Part shown: one piece after another, positions 36,183-47,207 of the stretch | Layout of the letters: each line of letters begins with the position of its first letter | Position numbering within the stretch: the stretch's first letter is position 1 | DNA from: Sphagnum compactum | Taxonomy: Eukaryota > Bryophyta > Sphagnopsida > Sphagnales | Length of the DNA: 64,000 bases | Direction: 5' to 3' | Assembly: GCA_965153455.1 (NCBI GenBank) | Contig: OZ234504.1 | Location: 2,852,001 to 2,916,000 of the forward strand | Notes under the pieces: generated by a model | Databases searched by the model: none | What the model was told of the DNA's origin: nothing | What the model saw: the letters and a program-made list of their open reading frames with translations, nothing else | Position numbers and translations under genes: made by a program

Positions 36183-37500
36183 TTTGGTCCGCCTTGGTAC
36201 CTCGTGTCAAGTATATCTTTACAATTCTCACCACTGCTTGCACTGCTATCTATCTCACTAGTTCAGATTTCATGAACAAGGAAAAAGGTTCTACTCCAAC
36301 CTTTTGCTGGCGGCTATACCATCGTCATCACGTTCTGCAGCACCTCTCTACAGCCGAATTGTTCTCTTCTTCGTGGATCCTACGCCAAGCTTGCTCCAAG
36401 AAGCACCTAATTCCCACCACGAACTAGACTCACGAGGAGCGACTAGTGCGCGCGGGTTTTTCACAAGTTTGCAGATATTTCTTTGCAGGGTTGGCTACAG
36501 AAACCCTACAACCCGCAGTATTTTTTTGGGGCTCGACAGCCACGGTGCCGCTCCGAGCCTGCACACATGTTAGAGGCTGTGCTCAGCGGTGCGGATTTTC
36601 TTGGCGTCAAATGAATGACGTGGTGGCTAAGCGACAAGGCCGACCCACATGGTCTCAGCCACCGGTCTTTGTTTTCCTGGGTTCATTGCATTGAAGATAT
36701 GGACAATTCTTATATGCGGTCAGGACCAACCCTGAAAACAAAACATAGAATATAGTCTTCAAAAGTTACTGCTCTGGTTACTTTTTGGCCACAGCCCATG
36801 GGCTACTGTGGGGTGAAATAGGGTATGTGCACCTACCTAGTTATATATTGGCTATCGACCTGCCTAGCCATGGGTTTGTGTCCGGGTTACTTAGGGAGTT
36901 ATCTGGAGTTACCTAATGAACTATTTAGGGGCTAACTAGTGATTTTTTTACCTGAGGCGATACCTAGGGATTATTATTTATGGGGGGTTGGTTACATAGG
37001 GCTTCATTACGGGATTACCTAAGGACTTTTTGAAGAGTTTAGAAACATTTATGGGGTTATTTATTTATGGGGTTTCATAAGGGATTATTTAGGGGATACT
37101 TAGAGACTACCTAATGGCCTACCTTGGTTGGGATGCCTAGGGACTTTGTAAATAAAAGGGTACCTAGGGAGCTACTTATGGGCTGAGGTTATTTAAGGAT
37201 TATATAGGGACTTACTTAAGTAAATTTGATTTAGATGAAAGGGTACCTAAGGTCTTACATAGGACTTATCATAAGGGCTATTAAAATATTAGTTTAACAT
37301 CATAATCAAAACCCTTAATTCTTATTCCCACTTGTAATTAAACCACAAAACCAAGAGTGTCATCCAAAATTTTAGTTTTCAACCTTGTGCAAAAAGGTAA
37401 TACGGTGATCCATAATCTTTGCTTCAAACCCATATGTTTATTTTATGGGTGGGAATTATATAAGTGGGAGCACCTCTCACTCATTTTTTCTCTCTTTCAT
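36183..37500. other. Upstream of COMT, then degenerate CCTAGGG-rich stretch
   Basis: 36183 to about 36700 is GC-richer and should contain the leader and promoter of the minus-strand COMT gene; no definite promoter box was identified. From about 36830 to 37260 short phrases such as ACCTAGGG, TTACCTA, GGGATTA and TTATGGGG recur without a fixed period, looking like a decayed minisatellite related to the ACCT/AGGT tracts elsewhere in the window. Confidence 0.45.
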
Positions 37501-37537
37501 TTTTCACTCAAGTTGAAGGGTTTTCTCATTTGGAGAT

Positions 37538-37963
37538 CATGGTTTCATCTTCAAGCCATGGTTCTAGTTCTACGAGAAAGAGAGTTTTAGTACTTCCGGA
37601 TCAAATAGTTCTAGTTCTTCATCCTCAAGTGACGATGGGTTGCAAGAAATATTTGCAAATATAGATAGACAAAGACAATGTGTTTTTTAAACTATAGTTG
37701 TTGTTACCAACTCATTTGACATGTTCAATGCTAATGAGTTAGAGAAGGGCACGTGCCACTTAGTGAATTCAAGTGTGGGAGTTCAAAATGTGTTTGCTAC
37801 TATGCGAACAATAGTAGGGTTGTTCAAAACTTTGACCAACTTCACTTTGGCCGAGTTTGATGAGTTGGTGTTATTAATGGCACCCACCATTATGGGCCAT
37901 GCACGATCCACAAGTGAGCATCACATTCAAGTTTTGGATTTATGGTTTACATTAAAATTTTAG
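37538..37963 (+). pseudogene. Probable PIF/Harbinger-like transposase relic (N-terminal part)
   Basis: Plus strand. A Ser-rich start (MVSSSSHGSSS) is followed, after a frame change near 37580-37610, by SSSSSDDGLQEIF and, past one TAA (37687-37689), by MFNANELEKG, SSVGVQNVFATMRT, GLFKTLTNFTLAEFDELVLL and PTIMGHARST. The last two phrases resemble the region before the DDE domain in HARBI1-type transposases as I recall them from fern and moss genomes. Sequence after 37963 has no clear continuation. It is inactive; the family call is moderate and based on these phrases only. Confidence 0.4.
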
Positions 37964-39078
37964 TTTTAGCGTTTTAAGGTTTTGTTTTGTGCTACAAGTT
38001 AATGGTGATGGTGAATATGGTGGGGTTGGGCTAGTGGGCGTTATGTTCGAAGGTGGAGTTTATGTTCGTTGGATTTTTAAGAATATTTCAAATGCCAACC
38101 TATTTGATGTTTTTATAGATAATTGATTGAATCAATTTTCATTTAATTATGAATTTTTAAAATCACGAACGTGAAATCCTAAACGGCCATTGATGTCAAG
38201 AACACAAATGATAATTATTTTCATCTCTTGTTATTTTAATTATTAGTTTGGACCATTCCCTTGTGCATGTACTAAATAAATAAGAAAAATATCTAATGTG
38301 TAAGTGTAAGGACATTTTTTTTTAAAAAGTCAGGAATAAATTAGAAATGGATGAGAAGGTTCCTAATTAAAAATGATGCCATTGTGATTACCTTAGTACC
38401 TTGGCCAATTCAACATTAATTATATTATTTTCAGAAATGTTGAAAATTTCAAAAATTATTTCTTTCAAATCAAAAAATATTGTGATGGATAATAGTGAAT
38501 ATTTAGAATTTTTCCATTTGTTGAAATGAAAATTTCAAAATTAATTAATTATTTGACAGACATGTGTTGAAATGGCCTGCAAGGTAATATGGTATTAATT
38601 CACAATTCAGACCCAGTTTTGATTCCCTTTTCAGTAGCTAGAACTGGAATCAATAATTCTAGCAGACTAAACTGGGTACCCACCCAATCGTGGTTATTAT
38701 GAGGGCATGGCATGGCATGGCATGGCCACAGTGAACCAGCGCCCACCAGCGCTGGTGGGTGCTGCCTCACTGTGGCCCACATCCATGTTGTAGTACTGAC
38801 AACCACAAGGTTCATACTGGGCGGTGTTTTAAGCAATCAAGCGATCTGAGCACAGAGGACTGTATTTTGTGGATATGAATCCACAACCTCATAAGAGCAT
38901 CTCCAGCCATGCTCAGTATGTGATCCTGCACAGTATAATTGAATGAAGAAATGTCAAAACATGTCAGTTTGGCTCAGGAAAATGGTTTTGTCTCAACATT
39001 ATTGTTGGGTTTTGTATGTAGCCCACCAAGTCTAGAACATGGGAATAAGAGGGCACAAGGGCAAGGGCAATGTAAACA
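37964..39078. other. Intergenic DNA between two gene relics
   Basis: AT-rich to about 38.6 kb, then a more GC-rich patch (38.6-38.9 kb) with GGCAT repeats and a long palindrome. The minus frame 38600-38836 is a by-product of that patch. Confidence 0.4.
38704..38777. repeat. GGCAT run and 54-bp near-perfect palindrome
   Basis: Four GGCAT units (about 38704-38723) lead into a loopless palindrome at 38724-38777 centred between 38750 and 38751. The arms GGCCACAGTGA...CACCAGC and their complement match at 24 of 27 positions; the centre CCACCAGC/GCTGGTGG is exact. It could extrude as a cruciform. Confidence 0.88.
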
Positions 39079-39642
39079 TTGAGTGAAAAAAAAAACAAGC
39101 TGGTCTGTGTAAGAGGGGTCGCTTCACCATCCATAATCTACCTGGATTCACTTGGTGCAACAACAAAGGAGACTACTGACGCAATGGTGGTGTTTTTTAG
39201 TGAAGAGAGAACTCCACAAGCAAATAAGTTATATCACTTTGTTGATGTTAAATCCCAAAATATTGCAACTATCCAAGCAACATTGATCGAGTTGAAAGAG
39301 GAGAAAGACCGAATTTCAACTATAATCAAGAAACATAAAGAGAGATTGGCAGATGCAACGAGGATGCACTCAACATTGTTGTCATACACAATTGGTAAAT
39401 GTGGCAATGTGGTATTTACTACTCTTGAGCCTATTATGCACTACAAATATAAGACCATAGAACCTCTAGTACTTCTGAACCTTCACCCCTGCCCTATCTA
39501 TGACTAAATGTTTCACCTCTGTGACATTGTTGTGGCTTCTTGCAAGTGTACATACCATGCATGGTGCTCAGGTTTCCACACACAGATGTATGACACATGT
39601 GAGAGGTCCAGTTGTGGTACAACATATGATCCTCAATGGTAA
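39079..39642 (+). pseudogene. Relic of a coiled-coil, cysteine-rich protein
   Basis: One frame runs 39079-39507 (142 codons), meets TAA at 39505-39507, and continues in the same frame to TAA at about 39640. The first part has a charged helix predicted to coil (ATLIELKEEKDRISTIIKK). The second part is Cys/His-rich (CDIVVASCKCTYHAWC, then C-x4-C with a few more residues), as in a small zinc-binding domain. The in-frame stop and lack of flanking exons suggest a gene fragment, perhaps carried by a mobile element. I do not recognise the parent family. Confidence 0.35.
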
Positions 39643-41703
39643 ATCATCATGGGGTACAAGATGGTAGAAAAGAGTTTAAAGGCTCTGAAACCTCTAAGTT
39701 TGTCAAAGGGTATGCATACTAACATAAACCCTACAAATGCTTGATAGTTTCTCTGAATTTGATAGTTTCAAAATTCGTATGCATCTTTGTATGGGACTAT
39801 GAAGGACATTGCTTCTAGGTTGGTTGTTTGAGCCCTATTTACATTGCTTTGATGATTTGTTATCAAGTTTGGATGATGGGAGTTCAAATGTTGTTCCATC
39901 TTCAAAAGTAAAGGCCACTAGAAAACATCGCCATTGTGAGAACAATGCAAAAGCCAAAAAAGTCAAAAATCATCCAAAAAGAACTTATTACCTTAATCAT
40001 CTCAGTTGATTAAATTAAACACCCTGCAACAAACGAATTGAAGATTTTTTCTTACACCCATTGAAGGATGGTGTAGGACATGTACTGTCTTTTGAAGCTT
40101 AGGTTTTACATTGCTTACTAAAGCTAGATTTTGAACTAGAGCATTAACATGGGTTTTAGATTGCATTTTGCTTCACATTTTGGACTACAAGTTGGATCTA
40201 ATCATTTTGTGGTTGAAACCAAAACATGGGCTTCCTAGAACTTGTTGTAATTGTGTTGGAATATTTTAGGATTATAATATGTGTACATGCTACTTATACT
40301 TTCACAAAATCTAGTAAAATATAGAATCAAAGTGTTAATGTATGTTATAGGTTTTTGGGTGTTCATTATTTTTCATGAGTGTGTGCATAGGTGGGGAAAA
40401 CATAGCCCACCTAATCCAATCAAACAAACCAATGTATAAGTAGATGAAATTTATTTATTTTATTTGGGACCAACTTTCTTGTGATTTTAGCAAGGTGGTT
40501 CTTAGTGGTACCACCCAAGGAAAAGTTTGTTGTTTTACAAGTAGTGGTTGTGAAATTGAACTAGGTTATGTATGTTGAAAATAAGAAAAGTTATATATCA
40601 AGTGCATTCACTAATTTGTCATGTAGCTGAAGTACCTTATTAAAGTTTTTGAAGGTTTTAAGTAATGCCCTCATGGGTTTCCAAGTGCATTGTGCACATT
40701 TGATGTGATTTTCTTACAACTATATATGCAAGCATTTGAGATGTCATAACTAGATTAACCAAAATTTGTTTTGCTACAACACACAATACAACTTCCAATG
40801 TGATTGGGAGTGGTTTTAATTTATCACCAAGGTCATCTAGTGTGGCCTTGACACTTACAACAAATAATCAAGAACAAAGCCCTATCCATGACCAATCCCA
40901 AGGGGCTAACCAATACAACAATGCATCCAACAACATGGGCATCAAACCAAGAGGAACAAGTGGTAGTACAATTTGAGTTTACAAATCAACTTGAAGATCT
41001 AGATGTGGATGCTTACCTTGTTGGTCCAAATGTGGTTGATGACTCCACATACAACCACATAATTGACTATATAACAACACATGTCCTAACTATAGCTATC
41101 GATGTTTTGACAACAATAGGCCAACAAAAACAACTACAGTTGAGACACCAATGGCTTCTGTTTCACACCACCATTTAAAGAGCACTAGTAGAAAACCCCC
41201 TTTTTCCAACTACATATCCAATTCCTTTTCAATTATATTTTTTAGATGAAAATAAAAAACTTAGTTGGAAAATATTATTTGCAATTGAAAACCATGGCAA
41301 TCGACAAGTACAAGTTGAAAGTGACATTCTAATTGAAAACATTAGCCACGTGTCAACACCACATCAATTGCCATTTTAAACCATTTTAGTTGTGAATGAC
41401 ACCAATTGTTATATTTGAAAATCATTTTCAACTTGAACAATAGGGTGGATGAACTTCATCCAATGACATTTCATGATGTCATCAATTTTGTATTTCAATA
41501 TTAAAAAAAGAAATTATATGAATCGCTCAATTTAAGGAGGGAAGATATTTTGACACGTGGTTTAAGGAGACGGTGACACATGGTAGTGATCAACTACTTT
41601 AAAATTAAATATTGTTGATAAATAACATTAATCTAGATCATCCATCTTGCATCCAATAAGATTTTGAAGCATGGACATAAACTTTATATTTTAGTATGCC
41701 TAG

Positions 41704-41770
41704 GTACCTACCTACCTACTTGATTAAATTTAGATACCTATGTAGGTAGGTAGGTAGTTAAACTACCTAC
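41704..41770. repeat. ACCT/AGGT inverted microsatellite (hairpin)
   Basis: CTACCTACCTAC-type run (about 41706-41720) faces GTAGGTAGGTAGGTAG (41742-41757), separated by about 21 bp; another CTACCTACC follows at 41763-41771. Confidence 0.8.
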
Positions 41771-42311
41771 CCATCAAAACTTATTTATTAAATAAGTTAA
41801 TTTAATATAATCCTTTTTTATTTTTGGTTTGTACTTTTGTTGGATGGGTTCCCATCCTTGATTTTTATTTACAAGGTTTTTCTTCATTTTGAAATGTAGT
41901 CAAAATGGCAATCATCTAGAAAATAATTTAACGAAATTTGGTTACATACAGAATCCTTCTTTGTTTCTAGTTACTTAGTAGAACTTATTGTAAAAATATG
42001 GTGATTTGGATTTACTTTTCTTTGAAATTTAGTAGATTTAAACCATTTTTTCCATGAAAAATCCTTTGTATGAGGGCCATTTTACACTAGGAATTAGGGT
42101 TGAAAAAACTTGGGCCCAACTTTGAGCATTTTTGGCTTGTTGTTTGGCCCCAAGTTATTAATACATGCTAGAACATTGACATCAAGATATTAATAAATGC
42201 TAAAACATTGGCCTCGAGGGTTGCAAATTGGCTTCCCAAATTCAATATAGTAAACCCCTTTTATATTCACACCCATTTTAATCACATTGTTGTTTGTGTC
42301 ACACATTTTTT

Positions 42312-42596
42312 GGCAACCATTCGTTTTAATAAGAACCACCATTCTTTTGAGTCATTATCACACTCATTAGTAGCACAAAACATTTGTAAAGTTTTTTTAA
42401 TAAATGTGATTATAATTGGGAAATTTAAGATACATATAAAAGTTTTATAAATTGGCAACCATTTGTTTTTACAAGAAACACCATTCTTTTGAGTCACTAT
42501 CACACTCGTTAGTAGCACAAAACATTTGTAAAGTTTTTTTAATAAATGTGATTATAATGGGGAAATCTAGGATACATATAAAAGTTTTATAAATTG
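42312..42596 (+). repeat. 142-bp tandem duplication
   Basis: Units 42312-42453 and 42454-42596 begin GGCAACCATT and share CACCATTCTTTTGAGTCA, TTAGTAGCACAAAACATTTG, TAAAGTTTTTTTAATAAATG and GATACATATAAAAGTTTTAT, with about ten substitutions. Confidence 0.9.
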
Positions 42597-43789
42597 TAGT
42601 TCCTATTGGCAATGTTAGTGTTGTTTTGTGTTCAAGTTGTGCAAGCTAACAATAATGAATCTAATTGAAGAGAAAAGAAAGAGACAACACCTTTCTATTG
42701 TAAATAGGCAAAAGATATGTGAGCTAGTGAAGAAAACAGAAATTTTTAATTAAAAAAGAATCTAGTCAAACTCCATGTAAATCATCACATTAAAATAGGA
42801 ACAGATCACAACCGTATTCAAGTCTAATAATGCATAATAGAGCTTAGAATAAACCACGTAGGAAATTTAAACAATTGTTGGCACTTTTATTTTAGCATAA
42901 AAGAACTATTTTGCAAAAAAAATCTGCATGTAGTCACAATCTTGGAAAGGTTTTTATGGAATGTGATTATACATGTTTGAATCACAATTCGTTAGTGTCA
43001 CAAAAAAAATGGTCACCAAGGGCATGATTATAAAGGGAGTTTATCATAATATCCTTTTTTTCCACCTTGGGGCCAATACAAGGTCATAAAGTTCATAATT
43101 TACTGGGCCCTGCCCCACACATGGATAGCTATCACATTTGATCCAAAGTTTGCAACTATTATTTTATTGGAACCTCTTTCATACTGTGAAAAATAATTCT
43201 TTTGATGGACATGTTTACATTGAAGAAAAAGTTAATTTTAGGCCTAAGTATCGTGACTAATGTTATAATTTCTTATTATCTTCTTTAACAAAAAAGAAAC
43301 TCAGCAAAATTGAGGCATTGCTACCCAAGTATTAATTCAATCCTTGCATGTCATGTTGCTACTATGATTTAAAAATAATGTCAAACGTTTTCTGTCGATG
43401 AAAGTAGAAAACCCTAACTCAGCTTTGTGGCTGAATTGCTAGAGGCGTGGTGTTTCAAGGGTGCCGAAGAAGTCGTTTTCTTGTTTTTGGTTTGTTTTGT
43501 TGTTTTGCATGTTATTGTGGAGGGATCTTGGTGAGCTGGTTTCAGTGATGGAGTGCGATCCTGGCTGCTCAATGGAGACTCTTTATGAGATGTGTGAATC
43601 ACGGCTCTGCAAGGGGATTGGTGAGGAGATTTCAGGGAAGCAAAGGGACGAGGAGAAGAGAAATATATATGATGTTGGTTGAAGTGAAGTGGAGGACTTT
43701 TTAGCAAGGAGATGAAGCTAAGTTTCTAGATTTGATGATGTGGAGAAACTAGTAAAGGAAAAATGAAAAAAAGGGGGAGCAAACTCCTG

Positions 43790-44080
43790 CTCTGCCAAAA
43801 TTTGACGATGCCACCCACTTGCACCCATAAGCAACAAAAGAAAAAGACAAAGCAAACTTGGGTTCCTTTTCTACTAAAAGTTGGTGATGGAGCCCATTTG
43901 CACCTGAAAGCAACCAAACATAGAGAAAAAAGAAAGAAAAAGAGGGAGATTGACTTTCTGCTGAGATTTGGTGATGGTGCCCACCCACTCCTAGAAGTAA
44001 CAAAACAAAAGGAAAAAAGGGGAGCTGGCCTCTATCGAAAGTTGACGATAGTGCCCACCAAAACCAAAACAAAAATAGAA
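43790..44080 (+). repeat. Degenerate tandem repeat, about 75-86 bp per unit, four units
   Basis: Units are marked by a (A/G)A(A/G)TTTG(G/A)(C/T)GATG-like start at about 43797, 43877, 43963 and 44037, followed by GCCCA(C/T), then an A/G-rich AAAAGAAAAAG stretch. Both strands stay open across it, giving 107- and 110-codon frames that are products of the repeat and not evidence of a gene. Confidence 0.7.
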
Positions 44081-45159
44081 AAGAAATTTTTTTAAAAAGA
44101 AAAGGTGCTTACCTTTAAGCTCATATTTCCAAACTCTCCACTCTTCAAGCTCCAAGCTCTACACTCTTCAAGCTTTAAGCTCCCTAAATCCAAACACTCA
44201 ACCTATTAGTGATGGAGTGATTACAAGAGGAGTGTGGGGAGGGGGGCTTGGTAGGATGAAGGAGGTAGATGGGTTGGTAGGAGGAAGGGTGGTAGGTAAG
44301 TTGGAGGCATAGGTAGGAGGTCTAAGAGAAAAAAATTTGGGGTGAGGGGTTGTTGGAGAAAAATTAAGATAAAAGGGGAAGCCCAAAAGAAAAAATAAAT
44401 AATAATAATAAATAAAAGCTGGGAAAACAAATTATGAAAAAAATAAAATTCAGAGGGATATTTTTTTTAACTGACCAAGCAACTGACCCCTTGGAGGAGA
44501 GTTTCATCCCATCCATGAAATCCCAGAACAGGATTTTTTGGATGGAGCACTGGTGGGTGCTGGGTCACTCAAGCCATGTGAGTGCCCAATTATCTCGGGA
44601 GGTTGTTGTTTTCTCGTACAGGTAAAAAAGAACGGTTTTGTTTAGAAGAATGGCGTAAGTTAGGGGCTGATTTACTATGATATGTGATGAGTTGCTTGAA
44701 GCTTTTGAAAGTACAAAAATTGAGTTAAATCCCCTTCCACATCATGTGTCATGTAGGTGGGATTAGGAAAGCAACTCTCCACCTCCGAATTATCTTCAAG
44801 GGTAGACCATCTTCATGTCCTTCCCTTTAGAACGAGTTTTTGTCTCTTTCATGCATATTGTCCTCCTTATGGTAGTTGTAAATTCTTTCAGACTTCATGT
44901 CCTTTTTCAAGAAAATATGGAAAATATAGAATACAACACAAAAGCAATTAAAGAAACAATAATGGACAAATTAGATGAGAATATTATATATATAGAGAGA
45001 GAGATGAAACTTGGGTGGTCAACACTCCTTGTTTCAAAGGTGAAAGTATCAATGTGGGCGCTGGTTCACTCTGGCCGAGGGAGGAGGGTAGGGTTGTTTT
45101 GGCTTGGGAGTCTCACGGTCCCTATTTTTGAGTTCCAAAAGCTCACATGAATATTTATT

Positions 45160-45469
45160 GGCCTTGCCTACCATGGCAAGGATATTTTGTGTTTAGATTC
45201 ATTATAGAGTATAGTAGCTTAACAGATTTTGGCCCCTACATAGTAGCTCTATTTTTATAAGAGGTTTTTTGAAAGATGATATTTTGGCTTATGTTCAAAC
45301 TTGAGATTAGTTATAGAGTTATGATATCTTGAAGGCTTTTGGTTTCTTTTGCAGGATTTTTTTTTAAGATTATATTTTGCATGGTGAAACATTTGAAATT
45401 TTCATAAGTCTTCTTTTGCCTTAAGATACTTTCTAATGTAAATGGCAAGGCCACAATGTGACACACCCC
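45160..45469 (+). repeat. 310-340-bp dispersed element, copy B (complete)
   Basis: Starts GGCCTTGCCTACCATGGCAAGG and ends GGCAAGGCCACAATGTGACA plus CACCCC. The interior carries TTTAGATTCATTA, GATGATATTTTGGCTT and GAGATTAGTTATAGAG. It is followed directly by copy C. Confidence 0.75.
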
Positions 45470-45780
45470 TTGTTGTGTTTAGATTCATTATAGAGTATAG
45501 TAGCTTAAGGGATTTTTATAGGCCCCTAGGTAGTAGGTCTATTTTTATATGAGAATTTTTTAAAGATGATATTCTGGCTTGTGTTGAGACTTAATCTTGA
45601 CAAAAATCCACTAAAAGATCAATAGCCGGAACCATCACACTGTGTTGAAACTTGAGATTAGTTATGGAGTTATGATATCTCGAAGGAGGATTTTGGTTTC
45701 TTTTAGACTATTTATTTTGAAGATTCTATTTTTGCATTGTGAAATATTTGAATTTTCATAATTCTTCTTTTGACTTAAAA
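45470..45780 (+). repeat. 310-340-bp dispersed element, copy C, left part (split by nested insertions)
   Basis: Starts inside the family sequence (TGTTGTGTTTAGATTCATTA) and runs to TTGACTTAAAA, where the family sequence stops. The missing right end, CTTCTTAATGTAAATGGCAAGG through CACACCCC, is found at 52461-52510. A roughly 55-bp insertion within this copy (about 45596-45645) is absent from the others. Confidence 0.75.
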
Positions 45781-46000
45781 TATACTAGTGGGTACCCACG
45801 ACCTTCGGTCACTGTGATACTGCTGCTGCCGCCATTTGTCCTCCTCTTTCCTCCTCCTCTTCCATCATCTTGTTCTTCAGAGATGAGGAACTTGGATAGA
45901 TGGATGACGAGACAGATGATATTTCGAGACGAGCGCTGGAACATTTCAAGCAGGGTGCGGCTCATTTCGAGACCGTCACAGACAAACAAGTGAATTAATA
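45781..46000 (+). repeat. TATACTAGTGGGTACC element, unit 1
   Basis: A 220-bp unit beginning TATACTAGTGGGTACCCACG and ending CACAGACAAACAAGTGAATTAATA. It is GC-richer than its surroundings with a CTGCTGCTGCC run. A second unit with the same start and end follows at once (46001-52457) and is split by the retrotransposon. Class unknown. Confidence 0.7.
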
Positions 46001-46072
46001 TATACTAGTGGGTACCTGTGACGTTCGGACACAATCCGTCCGTGCCTAGCCCGCTCGTGTTCAGCCCGTGCC

Positions 46073-46077
46073 CAGTC
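46073..46077 (+). repeat. Target-site duplication, left copy (CAGTC)
   Basis: CAGTC directly before the 5' LTR, matched exactly by 52150-52154 directly after the 3' LTR; 5 bp is the size normal for Ty3/gypsy integrases. Confidence 0.92.
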
Positions 46078-46381
46078 TGTCATGGCCTAGGATATTTTGG
46101 GATACTTTTGGCAATGTCATGTCCTAGGATATTTTGGGATACTTTTGGCAATATCATGGCCTAGGATATTTTGGGATACTTTTGGCAATATCATGGCCTA
46201 GGATATTTTGGGATACTTTTGGCAATATCATGGCCTAGGATATTTTGGGACTAGTATGGCTCAGGGTTATAAAAGGAGATAGTCTGGGGAACAACCCTTT
46301 AGCAGATCAACACCAGTTGATGGGTCAATAAATCTTGTCTTGTCTTGTAATTCTCCACTTGTTTGTAGTCGGTCCATAACA
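46078..46381 (+). repeat. 5' LTR (304 bp)
   Basis: Starts TGTCATGGCC and ends GGTCCATAACA. It contains four full and one partial copies of a 37-bp unit (CATGGCCTAGGATATTTTGG and so on), then TATAAAA at 46268-46274 and AATAAA at 46327-46332, so promoter and polyadenylation signals are both present. Confidence 0.93.
46268..46274 (+). promoter_or_regulatory. TATA box of the 5' LTR
   Basis: TATAAAA in the context GGGTTATAAAAGGAG, 59 bp before an AATAAA; conserved at 52036-52042 in the 3' LTR. Confidence 0.7.
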
Positions 46382-46524
46382 GTTTGATCTGCTCCTTCTT
46401 CTTGTTTGTTTGTTTTGTTGTTTCAGTAAGTAGCTAGAGGTATATTGGAGTGAAACTTGGAAAGGTTATAGAAGACTATAAGACGCTTCTACTCTCAAAG
46501 TTTCAAAAGAAAAGGATATGTTTT

Positions 46525-47170
46525 GAGAGAGATCCAAGCATCTGAAGTTTCAAGTGCAGATCTGGTTTTTTGGTCATATCTCCTTTGTGTAAGCTTTTTT
46601 GGGTCTGTAACTTTGTGATCTTATAGATCATATAGGAATATATGTGTGAGAGAAATTTCATGTCATTTGGACTTGTATTGAGAGAGATTCAAGCATCTGA
46701 AATTTCAAGTGCAGATCTGGTTTTTTGGTCATATCTCCTTTGTGTAAGCTTTTTTGGGTCTATTACTTTGTGATCTTATAGATCATATAGGAATATATGT
46801 GTGGGAGAAATTTCATGTCATTTGGACTTATATTGAGAGAGATCCAAGCATCTGAAGTTTCAAGTGCAGATCTGGTTTTTTGGTCATATCTCATTTGTGT
46901 AAGCTTTTTTGGGTCTGTAATTTTGTGATCTTATAGATCATATAGGAATATATGTGTAAAAGAAATTTCATGTCATTTGGACTTGTATTGAGAGAGATCC
47001 AAGCATCTGAAGTTTCAAGTGCAGATCTGATTTTTTGGTCATATCTCCTTTGTTTTTTTAGGTCTGTAACTTTGTGATCTTATAGATCATATAGGAATAT
47101 ATGTGTGAGAGAAATTTCATGTCATTTGGACTTGTATTGAGAGAGATCCAAGCATCTGAAGTTTCAATTT
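46525..47170 (+). repeat. 155-bp tandem repeats in the retrotransposon leader
   Basis: Units marked GAGAGAGAT(C/T)CAAGCATCTG start (GATCC landmark) at 46531, 46686, 46841, 46996 and 47145, giving periods of 155, 155, 155 and 149 bp and a partial fifth. Each has CAGATCTG(G/A)TTTTTTGGTC, TATAGATCATATAGG and TTTCATGTCATTTGGACTT. Confidence 0.93.
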
Positions 47171-47207
47171 TGAAGATTGAAAGCGCAAAAGTGTGAGAAC
47201 TACCACC

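Larger units (their letters stand above)
39643..45159. other. AT-rich intergenic DNA with local repeats, no gene supported
   Basis: Unrecognised short frames include 39809-40009, 40888-41178 and 43461-43682 (all +). The stretch contains an ACCT/AGGT hairpin (about 41.7 kb), a 142-bp tandem duplication (42312-42596), a degenerate repeat (43.79-44.08 kb) and AAGCTC/CTTCAAGCT repeats near 44115-44185. Confidence 0.45.

Noticed and set aside
43749-44095. Overlapping 107- and 110-codon frames as genes
   Set aside because: Both are products of a degenerate tandem repeat that keeps both strands open; compositions are low-complexity.
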